From Candidatus Geoarchaeota archaeon (GTDB lineage Archaea; Thermoproteota; Thermoprotei; Gearchaeales; WAQG01), in NCBI GenBank assembly GCA_015520395.1, contig WAQG01000176.1, positions 1 to 12,243 of the forward strand: DNA of 12,243 nucleotides. The letters run 5' to 3'. Of the stretch, positions 1-7,162 are shown one piece after another (the first letter of the stretch is position 1; each line of letters starts with the position of its first letter). Made by a program: the position numbers and the translations under genes. The notes beneath the pieces are model-generated. The model saw only the letters and a list, made by a program, of their open reading frames with translations. It ran no database searches and had not been told where the DNA came from.

Positions 1-103
1 CATCCAAATGCGCCGCTATACTACCAGAAGCCCTGTGCGCACCCGTCAAATTGTAAAAGCCCAGGTGGAGCCGCGAGCCTGTCGAAACAATCAAGGGTGT
101 CAC
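1..103 (-). CDS. Beta-RFAP synthase-like protein (GHMP-kinase fold), N-terminal fragment
   Basis: Only the first 34 codons lie in the window; the gene runs off the left edge. Read on the minus strand from a GTG at 103-101, the protein begins MTPLIVSTGSRLHLGFYNL and continues with a small-residue stretch containing GSIAAHLD. An S-R-L-H-L-G-F motif a few residues from the start is characteristic of beta-ribofuranosylaminobenzene 5'-phosphate synthase and related GHMP-kinase-fold proteins. The synthase condenses p-aminobenzoate with PRPP in the first committed step of tetrahydromethanopterin-type pterin synthesis. The GTG overlaps the hypF stop codon by four bases (GTGA), so the two genes are probably co-transcribed and translationally coupled. 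A TTG at 94-92 is an alternative start in the same frame. Family assignment rests on a short N-terminus; another GHMP-family protein is possible. Confidence 0.55.
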   Translation of the reverse strand, partial: MTPLIVSTGSRLHLGFYNLTGAHRASGSIAAHLD

Positions 104-2409
104 CTCAACCTAACGGCCGCCACAGCCGCCTGCCCTACGGAAATTCCTCCATCGCCTGCTGGCAGCCTCCGGTGAACCAGAAGCCTTAAACCAGCCCTCT
201 CCACAACCTCCTTAACAGCCCTCCTTATAATCTCGTTGTAGGCAACTCCCCCCGTAAAGCCAACGTACTTGACCCCCTCCCTCAGGGCTACCTCCACCGC
301 CATCTCGGCCAGACCCCTACCCACCCCAGCGAGGATCGAGCGAGCCAGCCTCCTTCTAGACACACCTTTGAGGAGAAGTTCCTTAGCCGTGGCCATGGCT
401 TCAGACGTCCTAAGCACAAGCCTGTCCCCATCATCCGCCACCTCAAAGGGCAGCTTAACAGTGTCGGATGCCCAGTAGGCCAAGCCCTCAAGCTTCATAG
501 CCCCCTCTCCCTCATAGGTTCTCCGATAGGAGACACCTAAAAGACAGCTGGCCGCGTCCAGGTAGCGGCCCGTGCTCGTGGTCCATACAACATTGGCGCC
601 CTTTTCAAGCTGCCTAAAGACGAAGTCGATTTCGAGCTCCCCATACCTAAAGCCGTGGATGCATCTCTCGGCAAGGAACCTCCTAAGCCTATCCTTCTCA
701 TCGTACTGGAACAGTATGGACTGGAGCATCCTTCCATACCACTCCGCACAGAGGTCTCCCCCAGGCATGGGCTGCGGCTCCAGGTGTCCAGCCCTCCTGT
801 ACCAGCCATAGCTGCCGACGAGCACCTCGCCGCCCCAAGCGCCGCCATCCTCCCCGTACCCATACCCATCGCTAGTTATGGCAACTATGGTCTCACCCTC
901 CTCTATGCCGGCGTCCGCCATGAGCGCCACCATATGTGCATGGTGATGCTGAACATCAATGATGGGGACTCCATACTCTTTGGCGAACATCTTCGCGACT
1001 ATCCGGCTCCTAAAGGCCGGGTGCTTATCCACCGCAACCCCGTCAAAACCCCTGAACCTGAAAAGCTTTATGTAGTGACGCAGAGCCTCTTCAAGAAACT
1101 CGACAGTCTCCAGCCTCTCAACGTCGCCTATATGCTGTGTTGGGAATGCCAGGTCTCCATTCAGCACGGTTCCAGTAACCATATATTCACCACCCACAGC
1201 GATGACCCTCCCCCTAACCGGTACCCTTACAGGCTCTGGGACGTACCCCCTAGAGCGCCTTATTAGGGTAGGAACCCCATCTACAACCCTCACAACCGAG
1301 TCGTCACACCTTGCATATATTGTCCTATTGTGAACCAGCAGATAATCTGCAACCTCCCTCAACCTCCTAAAGGCTTCCCTGTTGCTCTTCACCATTGGCT
1401 CACCGGGCATGTTAGCGGAGGTCATAACAGCCGTGCCGGTCTTCATCCAGTGGAAGAGGATGTGGTGAACCCCCGAGTAAGGCAGCATTACACCCACGTT
1501 GGGAAGCCCGGGCGCCACCGACTCCGCCAGGGGGAAGGGCTTCCTCTTTTCGAGAAGGACTATAGGAGCCTGTGGAGAGGTCAACAACTTCTCCTCGACC
1601 TCGCTCACGATGGCAAAGCTTTTAACCTCTCTAACATCCCTCGACATCACCGCAAACGGCTTCTGGGGCTTCCTCCGCCTCCTCCTCAGCCTGGCAACGG
1701 CATCCTCGTCGTACGCGTTTACGGCTAGGTGGAAGCCTCCAATCCCCTTTATAGCCAGAATCCGCCCCTCATCCAGGAGTTTGGCTGCGAGGGCCAGGGG
1801 GTCGCCGTCGACGTGCTCTCCCCCGGACGTGTAGAGCCTGTAGCGTGGGCCACACTTTGGGCAGCAGATGGTCTGGGAGTTAAACCTTCTGTCGAGGGGG
1901 TCGTTGTACTCCCTAAGGCAATCCTCACACATCGGGAAGTCGACCATCGTCGTTCTTTCACGGTCGTAGGGGAGCGAGACTATTATGGTGAAGCGGGGGC
2001 CACAGTGGGTGCAGCTGGTGAAGGGGTACATGTAGTACCTTGACGATGGGTTGAATATGTCTTCAATGCATTTCCGGCATGTCGCTATGTCGGGGGGTGG
2101 GTAGGAGGGGCCAGCGCCGCCCTTAAAGCTACTCTTCACGATCCTGAACTCCGGGTACTCGCCTGTAGCTGCGTCATATGTTACCTTGATCTCGTTGTAT
2201 TCAGCTAGGGGCGGCCTTTCCTTAACAAGGCTATCCAGAAAGCTCTCTACGGAGGATTTCTCCCCCTCCACCACTATCTCGACGCCCGCATCCCCTAAGT
2301 TAAGAACATAGCCTTTAAGCCCGTGCCTAACGGCGATCCTGTAGACGAAGGGCCTATACCCTATGCCCTGAACCCTGCCCGAAACCCGTATCCTCGCCCT
2401 TACTGGCAA
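100..2409 (-). CDS. hypF: Carbamoyltransferase HypF, [NiFe]-hydrogenase maturation
   Basis: HypF uses carbamoyl phosphate and ATP to make the carbamoyl group that HypE converts to the cyanide ligands of the [NiFe]-hydrogenase active site. The 769-residue product has the full domain order. It has an N-terminal acylphosphatase domain (about 5-90, SGRVQGIGYRPFVYRIA) and two C4 zinc-finger halves (C111/C114 with C133/C136; C161/C164 with C183/C186). A YrdC-like domain follows (about 200-390, with KGIGGFHLAV and KPQKPFAVM), then a Kae1-like C-terminal domain carrying the metal-binding HHHAH motif at about 488-492 and DGYGYGEDGGAWGGE at about 514-528. The length is normal for the family and no residue is obviously missing. 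The start is TTG at 2409; no ATG or GTG lies upstream in frame. A TATA-like element precedes it. The presence of hypF implies a [NiFe] hydrogenase elsewhere in the genome. Confidence 0.97.
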   Translation of the reverse strand: MPVRARIRVSGRVQGIGYRPFVYRIAVRHGLKGYVLNLGDAGVEIVVEGEKSSVESFLDSLVKERPPLAEYNEIKVTYDAATGEYPEFRIVKSSFKGGAGPSYPPPDIATCRKCIEDIFNPSSRYYMYPFTSCTHCGPRFTIIVSLPYDRERTTMVDFPMCEDCLREYNDPLDRRFNSQTICCPKCGPRYRLYTSGGEHVDGDPLALAAKLLDEGRILAIKGIGGFHLAVNAYDEDAVARLRRRRRKPQKPFAVMSRDVREVKSFAIVSEVEEKLLTSPQAPIVLLEKRKPFPLAESVAPGLPNVGVMLPYSGVHHILFHWMKTGTAVMTSANMPGEPMVKSNREAFRRLREVADYLLVHNRTIYARCDDSVVRVVDGVPTLIRRSRGYVPEPVRVPVRGRVIAVGGEYMVTGTVLNGDLAFPTQHIGDVERLETVEFLEEALRHYIKLFRFRGFDGVAVDKHPAFRSRIVAKMFAKEYGVPIIDVQHHHAHMVALMADAGIEEGETIVAITSDGYGYGEDGGAWGGEVLVGSYGWYRRAGHLEPQPMPGGDLCAEWYGRMLQSILFQYDEKDRLRRFLAERCIHGFRYGELEIDFVFRQLEKGANVVWTTSTGRYLDAASCLLGVSYRRTYEGEGAMKLEGLAYWASDTVKLPFEVADDGDRLVLRTSEAMATAKELLLKGVSRRRLARSILAGVGRGLAEMAVEVALREGVKYVGFTGGVAYNEIIRRAVKEVVERAGLRLLVHRRLPAGDGGISVGQAAVAAVRLR

Positions 2410-2441
2410 CCCAGACCCACTACTACTTAGGGCTAGAACAG

Positions 2442-2449
2442 GTATATGA
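2442..2449 (-). promoter_or_regulatory. TATA-like box upstream of hypF
   Basis: On the minus strand this reads TCATATAC and lies 33-40 bases before the TTG start of hypF. Transcription would begin only a few bases before the start codon. It is assigned by position and AT-richness only. Confidence 0.4.
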
Positions 2450-2471
2450 ATACTACCGGAGCAGCCCTGTT

Positions 2472-2735
2472 CTAAAGCTTGTTAATAGTGTCGACGAAGT
2501 CGGCGGCGGCGGCCTGCACCTTCTCGTAATCTATGGGCTTACCCTGTGCGTCAAAATAGTGGATCGCCGCCGTTGTCGCTATAGCCCTGACTATACTTGC
2601 CTGATCCTCAGCAGCCACCCCATCAATAAGAGCCTTGACAAGAAGGTCAACGACAAGATAGACCTCAAGCGCATTGGGCTTAAACTCAAAAACCCTCTCA
2701 ACTATCCGCTCAACCTTCTCAACATCATACGCCAT
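2472..2735 (-). CDS. Hypothetical small helical protein
   Basis: I do not recognise this 87-residue protein. It is acidic to neutral, predicted mostly alpha-helical, and has no cysteine, membrane segment or signal peptide from the chosen start (MAYDVEKVERIVERVFEF). The middle contains a hydrophobic helix (LEVYLVVDLLVKALID) and an alanine-rich stretch (about 55-68). The frame is open from an ATG at 2759, which would add GGCPRLI. I prefer the ATG at 2735 because a TATA-like box sits 23-30 bases before it, as for a leaderless transcript, and the upstream ATG would lie inside that box. The gene ends 62 bases before hypF in the same direction, but hypF seems to have its own promoter element. Confidence 0.7.
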   Translation of the reverse strand: MAYDVEKVERIVERVFEFKPNALEVYLVVDLLVKALIDGVAAEDQASIVRAIATTAAIHYFDAQGKPIDYEKVQAAAADFVDTINKL

Positions 2736-2757
2736 AATTAACCGAGGGCAACCACCC

Positions 2758-2765
2758 ATTTAAGC
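2758..2765 (-). promoter_or_regulatory. TATA-like box for the 2735-2472 gene
   Basis: The minus strand reads GCTTAAAT, centred about 26 bases before the ATG at 2735. This spacing fits a leaderless archaeal mRNA and decides the start codon of that gene. Confidence 0.5.
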
Positions 2766-2897
2766 TTGTCGCTCCCATATGCATCGTAATACCCTTGACG
2801 CTAGGCTTATTCCAGGAAACTTCAATGAAAATCATTGTCACTCCTGAATGATTGCTGGGTGGCTGTGAATGTTACTTGCATCTCCAGACCAGCCCCA

Positions 2898-2904
2898 CTT
2901 AAAT
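2898..2904 (+). promoter_or_regulatory. TATA-like box for the 2931-3257 gene
   Basis: CTTAAAT centred about 30 bases before the ATG at 2931. The nearly identical element on the other strand at 2758-2765 suggests two divergent promoters in this 195-base gap. Confidence 0.45.
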
Positions 2905-2930
2905 CCCTAAGACCCCCTATAGTTTTTGGC

Positions 2931-3257
2931 ATGGGTAAGAGGAGGATGAAAAAATCCCTTGAGGATCTGAAGGATTACCTGGAGAGTCTGAACAGGGCCT
3001 ATACTCAGCTCTACGGAACGCTAAATGGCTCCAGCAGGATTCTGAGGGGTGTGAGGAGGCCTCACAAGTCGGGATCTAGGCTGGTTAAGATTGGGGCGGG
3101 GCTCATGTTCCTCCCAGCACCCGTGGTTAGTGAGGTGGCGGGGGCGGCCCTTATAGGCCTGGGGGTTCTGGTGAGCATGAAGGAGAAGCCTACCGAGTTG
3201 ACGGATCTGGAGTGGGAATTGGTGAAGGCTCTTCGGAGGCTCAAGCTCGATTTTTAG
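2931..3257 (+). CDS. Hypothetical small membrane-associated protein
   Basis: A 108-residue protein that I cannot assign to a family. The first half is charged and helical (MGKRRMKKSLEDLKDYLESL). Residues about 53-84 form a long apolar stretch (KIGAGLMFLPAPVVSEVAG then AALIGLGVLVS), which could be one bent or two short membrane helices. The tail is charged (ELTDLEWELVKALRRLKLDF). The frame is open back to a TTG at 2835, but the ATG at 2931 has a TATA-like box at the leaderless distance and gives a much more protein-like N-terminus. It converges on glnA with only three bases between the two stop codons, so the transcripts must overlap at their 3' ends. Confidence 0.7.
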   Translation: MGKRRMKKSLEDLKDYLESLNRAYTQLYGTLNGSSRILRGVRRPHKSGSRLVKIGAGLMFLPAPVVSEVAGAALIGLGVLVSMKEKPTELTDLEWELVKALRRLKLDF

Positions 3258-3260
3258 GGA

Positions 3261-4583
3261 CTAGAGGTCCAGGTACCTCTTCCGCTCCCACTCGTGAACC
3301 ATAACATTATACTCAAACCACTCCTTCCTCTTCTCCTCCATGTACTTGTTGAAAGCTTCTTCTCCTAGCACCTCTTTGACTATAATGCTCTTCTCAGCCT
3401 CAGTTATGGCTTCGCCAAGAGATCCCGGTAGGGTGTCGATGCCGCGCCTCCTCCTCTCCTCAGGGGTCATCTTATATATGTTTTCCTCCACGGGGGGTGG
3501 AGGCTCTATGGACTCCTTGATCCCGACGATGCCTGCAGTCAGCATGGCTGCAAAGGCTAGATAGGGGTTGCACGAGCCGTCGGTTGCCCTGTACTCTATC
3601 CTGACCTTCCTCGGGTCGGTTGTCATTGGAACCCTTATCAGAGCTGACCTGTTATACCTAGCCCACGTGACGTACACCGGGGCCTCCCAGCCCGGCACAA
3701 GCCTCTTATATGAGTTTACCGTGGGGTTCGTTAACACGGCTATCTCCCTGGCATGTCTTATCAGTCCCCCTATGTAGTTCAGGGCTAGCTTCGACAGGTT
3801 CTGGTAGTTGGGGCCGTAGAAGAGGTTGCTTCGGCTTTTTAAGTTCATTAGGCTTTGATGTGTATGCATGCCAGCCCCATACTGTCCATAGAAGGGCTTG
3901 GGCATGAAGGAGGCTATAAGTCCGTGCCTCGCCGCGATGGATCTTACCGCAAACTTGTACATGACCGTGGCGTCCGCTATCTTTAATGCTGGGCCAAACC
4001 TGAAGTCTATTTCATGCTTTCCAGGCGGAACCTCGTGGTGGATTTTAACGGGGTGAATGCCCATGGAGTTGAGGACCTCGGCTATCTCCAGGCGTATATT
4101 GTATCCCCTGTCCTTCGGGGGAGCTGAGAAGTAGCCCGCATCGTCGTGAAAGCTTACCTCCCCACCATCGCCCCTGACGAAGAGCCAGAACTCGACTTCG
4201 GGCGACGCCATGTATTCGACATCGTCGCCCAGCACTTCCCTAAGCCTCTTCAAAGCCCTCCTCAATATCCCGCGGGGATCGAGCTCAAAGGGCCTTCCCT
4301 CCCTGTAAAGCTCCCCTATCATAGCCCCTACTCGGGGCTCCTTCTCCCAGGGCAGCACGACGAATGTGGATGGGTCAGGCTTTAAGAGCAGGTCACTTAC
4401 CTCAACGCCCACGAACCCAGCCGAGGATCCATCGAAGCCGACACCGTGTTTAACAGCGTCTTCAAGCTCGGATGCCGGGATAGAGACGAGGTGCAACTTT
4501 CCAATGAGATTTGTGAAAAGGATGTTTATGTAGCGGATGTCCAGACGGGAGACTGTTTCTAGAACTTCATCGAGAAGAGTCAT
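3261..4583 (-). CDS. glnA: Type I glutamine synthetase
   Basis: Glutamine synthetase makes glutamine from glutamate, ammonia and ATP and is the main route of ammonia assimilation. The 440-residue product has the family signatures in order. These are the beta-grasp N-domain with GFDGSS (D51), the metal ligands in ASPEVEFWLF (E129, E131), and HHEVPPGKHEIDFRF (E184, E191). Then follow MHTHQSL (H242), the glutamate-binding RLVPGWEAP (R294, E300), NRSALIRVP (R312), and RIEYR (E330, R332). The length, without a large insertion, fits the archaeal/Gram-positive I-alpha type. A tyrosine occurs in ENIYKMTPEE near the usual adenylylation position, but I-alpha enzymes are not normally adenylylated. One small oddity is ATDGSCNPYL where most relatives have PDPS before NPYL. 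The ATG at 4583 has a TATA box about 29 bases upstream, so the transcript is probably leaderless. Confidence 0.95.
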   Translation of the reverse strand: MTLLDEVLETVSRLDIRYINILFTNLIGKLHLVSIPASELEDAVKHGVGFDGSSAGFVGVEVSDLLLKPDPSTFVVLPWEKEPRVGAMIGELYREGRPFELDPRGILRRALKRLREVLGDDVEYMASPEVEFWLFVRGDGGEVSFHDDAGYFSAPPKDRGYNIRLEIAEVLNSMGIHPVKIHHEVPPGKHEIDFRFGPALKIADATVMYKFAVRSIAARHGLIASFMPKPFYGQYGAGMHTHQSLMNLKSRSNLFYGPNYQNLSKLALNYIGGLIRHAREIAVLTNPTVNSYKRLVPGWEAPVYVTWARYNRSALIRVPMTTDPRKVRIEYRATDGSCNPYLAFAAMLTAGIVGIKESIEPPPPVEENIYKMTPEERRRRGIDTLPGSLGEAITEAEKSIIVKEVLGEEAFNKYMEEKRKEWFEYNVMVHEWERKRYLDL

Positions 4584-4607
4584 CTCGACCGATAGTTCGG
4601 GGAGACT

Positions 4608-4616
4608 TAATATAAG
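4608..4616 (-). promoter_or_regulatory. glnA: glnA promoter TATA box
   Basis: The minus strand reads CTTATATTA, centred 29 bases before the glnA ATG. It is embedded in a short inverted repeat (ACTTA-3-TAAGT, 4605-4617), so a dimeric regulator could occlude it, although such repeats arise easily in AT-rich boxes. Confidence 0.55.
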
Positions 4617-4957
4617 TATTGTGTCACGTCCCAGCGGGGGCGTTCTTGTAGTGGCTAACTGGGCTCATGTTGAGCTATCAACTCAGTACTAGCCCATCTC
4701 AAACAGGCCAGATACAAAAATTTCACATCCAGAGGTGCTGTAGTTAAGCAATCTAAAGAATCACTTGCCAAAGTCCAATTATCTGAGCGAAGGGCAACTG
4801 ATACCTACATAATTGCTACTATCTTATCCAGCTTTCCCCCAATATCTTTATAATCTACAAGACCTCTTATAGCTACCACCGTTTCCAATTGCCGGGACAG
4901 ACTTTAGGTTGCGGATAGGCTCCCCTCTTAGGAGGCTCTAGCCACTACTAGTATTTG
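4617..4957. other. Gene-poor stretch between glnA and the 4991-6677 cluster
   Basis: No convincing open reading frame, tRNA or CRISPR repeat is visible on either strand. The only structure seen is a nested inverted repeat: TGGGCT at 4660-4665 with AGCCCA at 4691-4696, enclosing GTTGA (4669-4673) and TCAAC (4678-4682) around a four-base loop. It could be an RNA hairpin or a regulator site; nothing says which. Confidence 0.4.
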
Positions 4958-4958
4958 C

Positions 4959-4966
4959 ACATATAG
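4959..4966 (+). promoter_or_regulatory. TATA-like box for the 4991-6677 cluster
   Basis: ACATATAG centred about 28 bases before the ATG at 4991. It is the best promoter candidate for the small ORF and, through it, for the surface protein and winged-helix genes. Confidence 0.4.
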
Positions 4967-4990
4967 CTTTGGCGAGCATTTTTGCAACTT

Positions 4991-5131
4991 ATGATGACCC
5001 CGTATGTTACTCCCTATAGAGAAGGCTATGCCCTTTCCGATCTGGCCTATTTTAGTGTCTCAAAATGGGACGCGCTCCCTATTTTGGATTGTAATAGTCA
5101 TGTTTATCGCTTCTCTTTAGTCATGCTTTAG
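4991..5131 (+). CDS. Possible small protein or leader ORF (46 codons)
   Basis: An ATG-ATG start at 4991 opens a 46-residue frame beginning MMTPYVTPYREGYALSDLAY and ending in TAG at 5129-5131. It is rich in aromatic residues (five tyrosines, two phenylalanines, one tryptophan) and has no membrane segment. Two observations support it. A TATA-like box sits at the leaderless distance, and its stop codon lies against the GGTGGTGG ribosome-binding site of the next gene, which starts 14 bases later. That layout fits translational coupling. I do not recognise the sequence. It may instead be the tail of a decayed gene, since another frame upstream (about 4951-5017) also reads protein-like and would join it through a frameshift. 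Confidence 0.4.
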   Translation: MMTPYVTPYREGYALSDLAYFSVSKWDALPILDCNSHVYRFSLVML

Positions 5132-5144
5132 GTGGTGGTTATGT

Positions 5145-6203
5145 ATGGTGGGGAGGTTTCTAGTTTGCCTGACCGCCGTATTCCTCGGATTGCTGGTGTT
5201 GCAGGGCGCTGTATCCTGCTGTTTTGACCCATCCGATATGGCCTCTATAGAGGTGGTGCTTAATAAGCCGGGTGTCAGCTATGACCTCTCACCCTTCAAG
5301 GAGCTTTCTAATGTGGTTGTTGTGAACTACTCGTGGGGTGGGAAGGCGTATCTTTACAGGAGTCATCTCAGCAATGAGGTTGTTGTTCTGGTTTCAACCC
5401 AGAAGCTCTACCCTGACAGCTCTGAAAGCTACCTCACAGTTAGGGTGGAGTCGGAGGTGACCAGGGTTGAGGAGTCTGTGGTCAGGTATCTGAGCAGCAT
5501 CGTCTTAGGGAACCTTAACGTAACCCCAAGCCTTCTCACTACCGCTGAGAAGATGGGATGGGTCGTCAATGCTGGAGAGCTTAGCCATGAGGGGCCCTTC
5601 AAAGTCACGCTAACAAAAACCGATAACTCAACCCGGGTGACAGTGATGCTGGCCAGGATGGAGGCTGAAGGAAACATTATAGCGGAGGTTACTGCGGAGG
5701 ACTCCCGAGAAATCGCGGAGGACGAAGTCAGGAAGCTCATCTCAGCTCTTTTCGGCCTCGAAATAGATGTAAGGCTGGAGGAGCGCCGCACCTCGGTGGT
5801 AAGGCTTAAGCCTAAGGTGGGTGAGGAGGAGCTTAAGAGCGCCCTGGACTATGAACTTAGATGGCTCATCAGGATAGGCGTTCTGAGGGGGATTGGAGGG
5901 GATGATCTAGAGAAGATCCTCGACGTAGCCAGGCCCGGCCTCGCGGGGTGGAACAGCAGAATAGTCTACGATGGTGGCTCCTGGAAGCCTTATCATGAGG
6001 TCGAAGGTGCTGTGCTAGTTAAGGTGACCGGGTGCGGCTGGAACTACCCAATTGAAGAGATACCGGAGACGCCGCCTAGCGAGCCCAGCCCAACCATAAC
6101 ATCCGGGGGAACCCAACCCAAAGACCTTGAGAATGTCCTAGTGGCCATAAGCGTCGCACTTCTCACAGCAATGATAGCTTATCTAATCATTAGGAGGATC
6201 TAG
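5145..6203 (+). CDS. Secreted protein anchored by a C-terminal membrane helix
   Basis: A 352-residue protein with no family I recognise. Residues 1-25 form a signal peptide (hydrophobic LVCLTAVFLGLLVLQGAVS followed by two cysteines). The body is a beta-rich, charged extracellular domain with two apparent repeats of a valine/glutamate-rich pattern (around residues 90-125 and 165-215). A proline/serine/threonine-rich spacer at about 302-325 precedes one membrane helix (about 330-349, VLVAISVALLTAMIAYLII) and a short basic tail, RRI, facing the cytoplasm. This is type I topology. The ATG at 5145 is chosen because GGTGGTGG at 5131-5138 is a good ribosome-binding site at seven bases. The winged-helix membrane protein follows after 39 bases on the same strand, so the two probably act together. 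An adhesin, protease inhibitor or sensor role are all possible. Confidence 0.8.
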   Translation: MVGRFLVCLTAVFLGLLVLQGAVSCCFDPSDMASIEVVLNKPGVSYDLSPFKELSNVVVVNYSWGGKAYLYRSHLSNEVVVLVSTQKLYPDSSESYLTVRVESEVTRVEESVVRYLSSIVLGNLNVTPSLLTTAEKMGWVVNAGELSHEGPFKVTLTKTDNSTRVTVMLARMEAEGNIIAEVTAEDSREIAEDEVRKLISALFGLEIDVRLEERRTSVVRLKPKVGEEELKSALDYELRWLIRIGVLRGIGGDDLEKILDVARPGLAGWNSRIVYDGGSWKPYHEVEGAVLVKVTGCGWNYPIEEIPETPPSEPSPTITSGGTQPKDLENVLVAISVALLTAMIAYLIIRRI

Positions 6204-6214
6204 AATAACAAAAA

Positions 6215-6223
6215 CCTTATCTA
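6215..6223 (+). promoter_or_regulatory. Possible TATA box before the winged-helix gene
   Basis: CCTTATCTA centred about 24 bases before the GTG at 6243. It may give the winged-helix gene a transcript of its own beside read-through from the upstream gene. A run of six T follows at 6224-6229 and could also act as a terminator for the upstream gene. Confidence 0.3.
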
Positions 6224-6242
6224 TTTTTTGGAGGGGCTTAGG

Positions 6243-6677
6243 GTGAGGACTGAGGATTTGAGGGCCTACCTGACTCTTCTCAGCCATGGAGGGCCCATTG
6301 GGGTGAGGGAGGCTCAAAGGGTTTTAGGCTATAGAAGCCCTGGGAGAGCTCAGAGGGTGTTAGAGAGGCTGGAGAGGGAGGGGCTTGCCCAGAGGAGGGT
6401 TGATGGGAAGTACGAGTTATCCAAGAACCTCCCTCCCTTACTGGCCTCCTACATAGTGATTAGGGGAACCGTGCTCCCGAGAACGGCCGTCTACACCGTC
6501 TTTACAACCACCCTTTTCCTCCTATATGTGACTCTAGCTGGACCGCCCCTATACTTAATACTTGTCTTAACCGCCCTGACCATACCATACTGGCTTGAGA
6601 CGCTAACTCTTCTCGCCGCCTTAAGAAGGATGAAAAGGGGTGGCCTGAACATAGCTGGCAGGAGCATCGTGAAATGA
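6243..6677 (+). CDS. Winged-helix DNA-binding protein with two membrane helices
   Basis: The 144-residue product has an N-terminal winged helix-turn-helix (about 1-65). A first helix (DLRAYLTLLSHGG) and helix-turn-helix (VREAQRVLGYRSPGRAQRVL) are followed by a recognition/wing part (ERLEREGLAQRRVDGKYEL). Two hydrophobic segments follow at about 80-102 (AVYTVFTTTLFLLYVTLAG) and 103-127 (YLILVLTALTIPYWLETLTL), then a basic tail. It is therefore a membrane-tethered transcription factor candidate, DNA-binding end in the cytoplasm. The GTG at 6243 has GGAGGGG at 6230-6236 as ribosome-binding site; a TTG at 6228 in the same frame would add five residues but lies before that site. It lies 39 bases after the surface-protein gene. 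The target promoter is unknown; the cluster's own promoter is a natural guess. Confidence 0.82.
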   Translation: MRTEDLRAYLTLLSHGGPIGVREAQRVLGYRSPGRAQRVLERLEREGLAQRRVDGKYELSKNLPPLLASYIVIRGTVLPRTAVYTVFTTTLFLLYVTLAGPPLYLILVLTALTIPYWLETLTLLAALRRMKRGGLNIAGRSIVK

Positions 6678-6813
6678 AGATTCAGTGCTCTACTTATAAA
6701 GCGATCCCTTATATAACGGCGATACGTAAGGCAGCGCTAAGCGCACCTCAGCTGACCATAAATTTACGTTCTTAGCCCTAAGCTACATGACTGATTACCT
6801 CCAGTAGCCAGTG

Positions 6814-7009
6814 GCATGCACCAGTATCTCTGCGTAGAGCCTCGGGAAGGCCGGGGGTTGCGGAGGCGCGGAAGGCTACATGCCTGAGGGAGATCCCCGC
6901 TTAAAGAAGAGGAAGGCCTTCAGGTGTCAGTTCCTGCTTTAAGCCCAATCGACGTGCACAGGCCCCACAGCATAGAACCCGGCGTGGTGGCTTATGGAGA
7001 GGTGCGTGT
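6814..7009 (+). ncRNA. Candidate structured RNA with an RNase P RNA-like core
   Basis: Seen: the ends pair over nine bases (6814-6822 with 7001-7009, two G-U pairs), like helix P1. A four-base hairpin (6828-6839, loop GCGT) follows, as P3 would. GGGAAGGCCGGG (6844-6855) resembles the 5' strand of P4. The 3' side has AGAACCCGG (6974-6982) and CTTA (6991-6994), the pieces of the nearly universal ACAGAACCCGGCTTA. AAG 6847-6849 pairs with 6991-6993, and CCGGG 6851-6855 pairs with 6978-6982, leaving one bulged base as in P4. A hairpin with arms 6899-6906/6937-6944 and 6910-6914/6931-6935 lies between. Against: eight extra bases (6983-6990) interrupt the 3' strand of P4, and CATAG interrupts ACAGAA. 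At about 196 bases it would match the short RNase P RNA of Thermoproteaceae. It could be a degenerate copy, another RNA, or chance. Confidence 0.28.
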
Positions 7010-7162
7010 AGCCGAGCCTGCCAGCACCCCCATAGCTGCGGAGTTCATTGGTATGTAGCCACATTGCGGGAGGGAATTCAAGTTTAGAGATTTCATGGGA
7101 AAAACGGAAAGTAGTGACGAAGTGGATTAGTAGCCTTCGGCGTTGGGACTCGGCTTGAATAT

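Noticed and set aside
655..1266. Long open frame of 203 codons on the plus strand
   Set aside because: It lies wholly inside hypF on the opposite strand, whose motifs are unmistakable; its translation is proline-rich filler typical of an antisense shadow.
2835..2930. N-terminal extension of the 2931-3257 gene from a TTG at 2835
   Set aside because: The extra 32 residues are not protein-like and include the TATA element that sets the ATG at 2931.
4990..5050. ATGATGA resembling the C box of a C/D guide RNA
   Set aside because: No CTGA D box follows within the usual distance, and the bases are better explained as the double ATG of the small ORF.
6903..7056. Open frame of about 50 codons on the plus strand through the RNA candidate
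   Set aside because: It has no start codon with a ribosome-binding site and no recognised family; it coincides with the pairing segments of the RNA model. It remains the main alternative to that model.
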